From positions 1-9,391 of the forward strand of contig CANPVW010000212.1 in NCBI GenBank assembly GCA_947581745.1: 9,391 bases of DNA, written 5' to 3'. The notes beneath the pieces were generated by a model, which saw only the letters and a program-made list of their open reading frames with translations, did not search any database and had not been told where the DNA came from. The DNA comes from Candidatus Benthicola azotiphorus. GTDB lineage: Bacteria; Gemmatimonadota; Gemmatimonadetes; Palauibacterales; Palauibacteraceae. Below are positions 6,688 through 9,391 of the stretch, piece after piece. The position numbers and the translations under genes were made by a program. Every line of letters begins with the position of its first letter. The first letter of the stretch is position 1.

Positions 6688-8150
6688 CCTCCCTCCTCGA
6701 GAAGCGAGCGGTGCAGGCGCTCGCCGATCCTCGTGACGTGCGCTTCGTCGTGCTGGGCCGTGGCCCGCAGGAACTGGTAGACCGAGAACTCTTCGTCGCC
6801 CAGTCTTCCCTGCCGGTCGAGCAATCCCGGGCCGGCCTTCCGCAGGGCATCCAGGGTCCTGCCCCTCTCGAGCCGGAAGGTCTCGATCCGCGCGGCGATG
6901 TCGGCCTCCGCATCTTCGGGTCCCGGCGCCGAATCGTCCTCCCAGTCCTCGCATTCGAGGGCCGCCTTCGAAGCCCAGGCCTCGAGTCGCGGTCGGATGG
7001 CCTCCCGCTCGTAGCGGGCCAGGTGGTCCAGCTGCCACGCGACGTCGGCGTGCGTGCGCCCCAGTGTGGCGTCTTCCTCGCGGCCCTCGACCTTCCCCCG
7101 TCGGGCTGCGGCGCTCACCGCTGCGGGTGCCCGGCTCAGCCGATCGAGCAGTCGCTCCAAGCCTCCCGCCTCGCTGGCGGGAAACTCGGCGAAGTCTCTC
7201 ACCGGCGTGCCGGCCGGAAAACGGTGCACCATGGAACCGAGAAAGCCGTTGCACGCATCGAGACGCCGCTCGGCCGTGAAGCGGCCGACCCGCGTCTGGT
7301 GCATCGCGATGGCCGTCTTGACCGAGCCTCCCGAGGCGATGAGAAGCTGGCGCGCCTCCTCGCGTCCCAGCCCGGTCACGGCCGAGACCATGCGCAGGCT
7401 CCGATCGACGAGCTTCCGGCTCACGGCCCGAAGGTCCACCATCAGGTTCCCGTAGACCTTGCCCAGCTGGATCATCACTCCGGTCGAGATCGTGTTCAGG
7501 ACCAGCTTCGTCGCGGTGCCCGCCTTCAGCCGCGTGGAGCCGGCTATCGCCTCGGGTCCGGTGAGCGCGATGACCAGGTGGTCGACCTGGCCGGCGGCGT
7601 CCTCCGGGGGCGGCGTGCAGGAAAGGAGCCCCGTTCCCGCACCGGACTCCCGGGCGGCGTGCAGGGCCGCGTGGACGAAGGGCGTCGTGCCCGAAGTGGC
7701 GATCCCGAGAACGAAGTCCGAGGCACCGGCCCGGACCTCCCGGATCGCCGCGGCCCCCGCTTCACGGTCGTCCTCGACGCCCTCGCGGCTCCGGACGAGC
7801 GCTTCCGCGCCCCCCGCCATGATCCCCTGCACGATCTCCGGATCGCTGCCGAACGTGGGCGGACACTCGGAGGCGTCGAGCACGCCGAGCCGACCGCTCG
7901 TCCCCGCGCCGACGTAGAACAGGCGGCCGCCGCGGGCCATGCGCCCCGCGACCTCTTCGATCACGGCGGCGATCGCCTTCTCCTGCGAGGCGACCGCGTC
8001 CGCCACGGTTCGATCCTCCTCGTTGAGAAGACGAACGACCTCCAGCGGCGATGCCTCATCGATCCCCGCCGTGCGAGGATTGAACGCCTCCGTGTGACGG
8101 GAGTCCTGAAGGTCCAGGGCCTTGAGCGTGGCTCTTTGACGTTTCTTCAC
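6684..8150 (-). CDS. murQ: MurNAc-6-phosphate etherase MurQ fused to a DinB-like metal-binding domain
   Basis: The protein has 488 residues; E. coli MurQ has 298. Residues 1-about 310 are a complete SIS-domain etherase that splits MurNAc-6-phosphate into GlcNAc-6-phosphate and D-lactate. Seen: TEAFNPRTAGID (20-31), VGAGTSGRLGVLDASECPPT (80-99) with E95 (E. coli E83), E126 in EGVEDDRE (E. coli E114), SGTTP (153-157; E. coli has SGRTP), GSTRLKAGTATK (204-215), YGNLMVD (233-239), GGSVKTAIAM (274-283), and RRLDACNGFLG matching the usual MurQ C-terminus. Residues about 311-488 are extra and in the same frame. They read as a DinB/YfiT-type helical bundle: ADVAWQLDHLARYE (368-381) with H376, and ATAQHDEAHVTRI (463-475) with H467 and H471. 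The spacing of about 91 residues and then HxxxH fits the metal-binding triad of that superfamily. The start is GTG at 8150-8148, about 19 residues before conserved sequence. It has no clear Shine-Dalgarno, but there is no in-frame ATG or GTG between it and nth. The gene heads the operon. The fusion's role is unknown. Confidence 0.93.
   Translation of the reverse strand: MKKRQRATLKALDLQDSRHTEAFNPRTAGIDEASPLEVVRLLNEEDRTVADAVASQEKAIAAVIEEVAGRMARGGRLFYVGAGTSGRLGVLDASECPPTFGSDPEIVQGIMAGGAEALVRSREGVEDDREAGAAAIREVRAGASDFVLGIATSGTTPFVHAALHAARESGAGTGLLSCTPPPEDAAGQVDHLVIALTGPEAIAGSTRLKAGTATKLVLNTISTGVMIQLGKVYGNLMVDLRAVSRKLVDRSLRMVSAVTGLGREEARQLLIASGGSVKTAIAMHQTRVGRFTAERRLDACNGFLGSMVHRFPAGTPVRDFAEFPASEAGGLERLLDRLSRAPAAVSAAARRGKVEGREEDATLGRTHADVAWQLDHLARYEREAIRPRLEAWASKAALECEDWEDDSAPGPEDAEADIAARIETFRLERGRTLDALRKAGPGLLDRQGRLGDEEFSVYQFLRATAQHDEAHVTRIGERLHRSLLEEGG
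6688..6697 (-). promoter_or_regulatory. Shine-Dalgarno for anmK inside the murQ 3' end
   Basis: The minus strand reads AGGAGGGAGG directly before the anmK ATG. The same bases encode the Glu-Glu-Gly-Gly tail of the upstream protein. This is the strongest ribosome site in the operon and decides the ATG at 6687. Confidence 0.65.
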
Positions 8151-8220
8151 GCGTCGGTACGTTGGCCGCCGTTGCGGAACCGTTGACTTCTGCGTCTCTG
8201 ACGAGGAACCAGGCAAGCTA
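8151..8220. promoter_or_regulatory. Divergent murQ/nth intergenic region with phased CGTTG repeats
   Basis: These 70 bp must hold or overlap the start signals for both directions. CGTTG occurs at 8160-8164, 8170-8174 and 8181-8185, i.e. 10 and 11 bp apart, on one face of the helix, which suggests a protein-binding site. The third copy overlaps TTGACT (8183-8188), a -35-like hexamer pointing to nth, but I see no good -10 at 17 or 18 bp. No convincing sigma-70 promoter is visible toward murQ. A weak GAGGA (8203-8207) and AGG (8211-8213) precede the nth ATG. Confidence 0.4.
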
Positions 8221-8907
8221 ATGACGGACCCGGCAGGCCGACAGAACGAGGTCGAGAGAATCGGCGAGATCGCGCGGCGGCTGGCGGCCGGGCAGCCTGC
8301 GAGCCGCAAGCTGCGACGCGATCCGCTCGATGAGCTGATCCTGACGATACTCAGCCAGAGCACCTCTGACGCCAATTGCTACCGGGCGTGGGAGGCCCTG
8401 CGCAGGCGGTACCCGGACTGGGAGGCGGTGGTCGCGGCTCCCGAGGCCGAGCTCGAGAAGACGATCCGGCCGGCCGGGCTGGCGAAGCAGAAGTCGGCCA
8501 CGATCCTCTCCGTGCTGGCCCGCCTGCGGGACGAGCGTGGACGCCCGACTCTGGATCACCTGGACGCCCTGGAGGACGCGGAGGCGATCGAGTACCTGAC
8601 GGGTTTGAAGGGCGTCGGGGTCAAGACCGCCGCCTGCGTGCTGTGCTTCGCGCTGGGCCGCGACGTGATTCCGGTGGACACGCACGTGCGCCGCATCGCG
8701 ATCCGCCTCGGCCTGGTTCCCGAGAACGCGAGCGCCACGCGGACCCACGAGATCCTGAACGACATCGTCCCGCCCGAGCTGCGCTACGAGCTGCACGTCC
8801 TGCTGATCGGACACGGCCGAACGGTGTGCCGCGCTCGGAAACCGACGTGCGACGTGTGCGTGCTGTCCGGGCTCTGTCCGAGAGTGGATGTGCTGGAACC
8901 GGCCTGA
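8221..8907 (+). CDS. nth: Endonuclease III (HhH-GPD DNA glycosylase/AP lyase with 4Fe-4S cluster)
   Basis: This 228-residue DNA repair enzyme removes oxidised pyrimidines and nicks the abasic site. Seen: LTILSQSTSD (41-50), the helix at the start of the family core; the helix-hairpin-helix LKGVGVKTA (129-137) with catalytic K135; PVDTHVRR (151-158) with catalytic D153; and the iron-sulphur loop C203-X6-C210-X2-C213-X5-C219, exactly the Nth/MutY spacing. The length is near that of E. coli Nth (211). SQSTSD instead of SAQATD is a variant found in a branch of Nth-like proteins, so the substrate range could differ. The C-terminus lacks the MutY Nudix-like extension, which argues against MutY. The ATG at 8221 follows a weak AGG 7 nt upstream, and the whole family fold is included. 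It is divergent from murQ and not functionally tied to recycling as far as I can see. Confidence 0.95.
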   Translation: MTDPAGRQNEVERIGEIARRLAAGQPASRKLRRDPLDELILTILSQSTSDANCYRAWEALRRRYPDWEAVVAAPEAELEKTIRPAGLAKQKSATILSVLARLRDERGRPTLDHLDALEDAEAIEYLTGLKGVGVKTAACVLCFALGRDVIPVDTHVRRIAIRLGLVPENASATRTHEILNDIVPPELRYELHVLLIGHGRTVCRARKPTCDVCVLSGLCPRVDVLEPA

Positions 8908-8930
8908 AGGGAGAGGATCCCGAGCTCAGG
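8903..8930. terminator. Weak inverted repeat between convergent genes (possible bidirectional terminator)
   Basis: CCTGA (8903-8907) pairs with TCAGG (8926-8930), and inside them GGGA (8909-8912) pairs with TCCC (8918-8921) around a 5-nt loop. An unpaired A on one side and GAGC on the other interrupt the stem, and no T-run follows on either strand. The outer arms are the two stop codons plus neighbours, so the symmetry may be chance. Confidence 0.2.
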
Positions 8931-9391
8931 TCGGGGGAGGCCTCTTCCTCCGCTCGGTTTCCTGCGCCGTGTAGAGACCCACCAGCCGGGCCACGAGGAT
9001 CACCAGATAGAGCTGCCCGAGCGTCGCCTCCAGCATGGCCAGGATTCGCGCCGCATCGCTCTCCGGGTACAGGTCCCCGTACCCCAGCGTCGTGAGCGTG
9101 ACGAAGCTGAAGTACATGAACGTTCCCTGGGCGTGCTCCCGGGCCTCGCTCCAGTCGGGCCTGATCGCCGGCGGAACGGCCGACTGACGCATCGCGAGGC
9201 GCTCGGCCTGGATCCTGTTCAGGGGTTCCGTGTCCGGGTAATGGAACGAGCCCGGGCTCGCGATGGCCACCCCCAGGTACGCCATGGTCCAGAAGAGGGC
9301 CATGAGCAGATAGACGTTTACGGCGCCGTAGATCGTCTCCGCATCGACCTCCGTCTGCCGAAGCGTATGCAGCAGGATCTGTACGGCGAGG
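8926..9391 (-). CDS. Two-TM potassium-channel-like protein (Ion_trans_2), 5' end beyond window
   Basis: The C-terminal 154 residues are visible; the frame is open to the right edge. Seen: a transmembrane helix around visible residues 19-44 (VNVYLLMALFWTMAYLGVAI, with M30 internal), a long polar stretch of about 45 residues, then the pore loop FSFVTLTTLGYGD with the selectivity filter TLGYGD (encoded at 9073-9090), and a last helix LEATLGQLYLVILVARLVGLY, followed by a short basic tail. This is the K+ channel pore plan TM-pore-TM. The residues before the first visible helix (QILLHTLRQTEVDAETIYG) suggest more membrane segments upstream, as in larger channels with this ending. The ATG at 9303 is unlikely to be the true start because coding-like sequence continues in frame through it. 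There is no RCK/TrkA-N domain after the pore. It is convergent with nth, 18 bp apart. Ion selectivity is inferred from the filter only. Confidence 0.88.
   Translation of the reverse strand, partial: LAVQILLHTLRQTEVDAETIYGAVNVYLLMALFWTMAYLGVAIASPGSFHYPDTEPLNRIQAERLAMRQSAVPPAIRPDWSEAREHAQGTFMYFSFVTLTTLGYGDLYPESDAARILAMLEATLGQLYLVILVARLVGLYTAQETERRKRPPPT

Noticed and set aside
5549..6913. Upstream extension of the nagZ frame across anmK
   Set aside because: The extension is Arg/Gly-rich and out of frame with anmK; recognisable NagZ sequence begins only after 5548.
7130..7230. Possible frameshift or lost stop between the MurQ and DinB-like parts
   Set aside because: The frame is continuous. MurQ's own C-terminal helix is intact and the extra domain is complete with all three His, so a real fusion is the simpler reading.
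6688..7254. Upstream extension of the anmK frame into murQ
   Set aside because: The AnmK family sequence starts right after the ATG at 6687, which has a strong ribosome site. The extension is an Arg/Gly-rich shadow of murQ.
6711..8186. Plus-strand 491-codon frame opposite murQ
   Set aside because: It is antisense to murQ, with composition typical of a shadow frame and no motifs.
8183..8212. Sigma-70 promoter for nth starting from TTGACT
   Set aside because: There is no acceptable -10 hexamer at 16-18 bp spacing, and it would leave almost no leader; kept only as a note on the intergenic region.
8151..8375. Longer murQ start at 8375 inside nth
   Set aside because: The added 75 residues are antisense to nth and resemble no MurQ N-terminus; GTG at 8150 fits the family length.
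8221..8907. MutY instead of Nth
   Set aside because: The iron-sulphur spacing suits both, but the catalytic Lys of the GVGVKT hairpin is present and there is no C-terminal Nudix-like domain.

Overview
This is a very GC-rich window with genes packed end to end. It suggests a free-living Gram-negative-type bacterium. The set of protein styles (a long lipoprotein amidase, a planctomycete/gemmatimonadete-style sodium:solute symporter, an Nth with an SQSTSD motif) makes Gemmatimonadota my best guess, but that is recognition of style, not a database result. No rRNA, tRNA, CRISPR array, insertion sequence or other mobile element was seen.

Positions 1-8150 read as one tightly packed minus-strand operon, transcribed from right to left: murQ fused to a DinB-like domain (8150-6684), anmK (6687-5545), nagZ (5548-4097), a sodium:solute symporter (4084-2333), a lipoprotein N-acetylmuramoyl-L-alanine amidase (2315-369) and a gamma-carbonic-anhydrase-like protein running off the left edge (372-1). 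Three of the five junctions are 4-bp stop/start overlaps (ATGA, TTGA, ATGA). The other two are gaps of 12 and 17 bp. Together the genes form a peptidoglycan recycling unit. The surface or periplasmic amidase removes stem peptides from muropeptides, the symporter is the candidate importer of the remaining sugar, NagZ splits GlcNAc from anhydroMurNAc, AnmK makes MurNAc-6-phosphate, and MurQ converts that to GlcNAc-6-phosphate and D-lactate. No AmpG, LdcA or AmpD homologue is in the window, so the amidase and symporter may fill those roles.

Positions 8151-8220 are a 70-bp divergent intergenic region with three exact CGTTG repeats in helical phase. To its right, nth (endonuclease III) runs on the plus strand (8221-8907). 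It converges, with an 18-bp gap, on a minus-strand potassium-channel-like gene that runs off the right edge (9391-8926).

The most unusual item is the MurQ polypeptide: a complete etherase with both catalytic glutamates, followed in the same frame by about 175 residues that look like a DinB/YfiT-type metal-binding four-helix bundle with an intact His plus HxxxH triad. I know of no function for such a fusion in cell-wall recycling.
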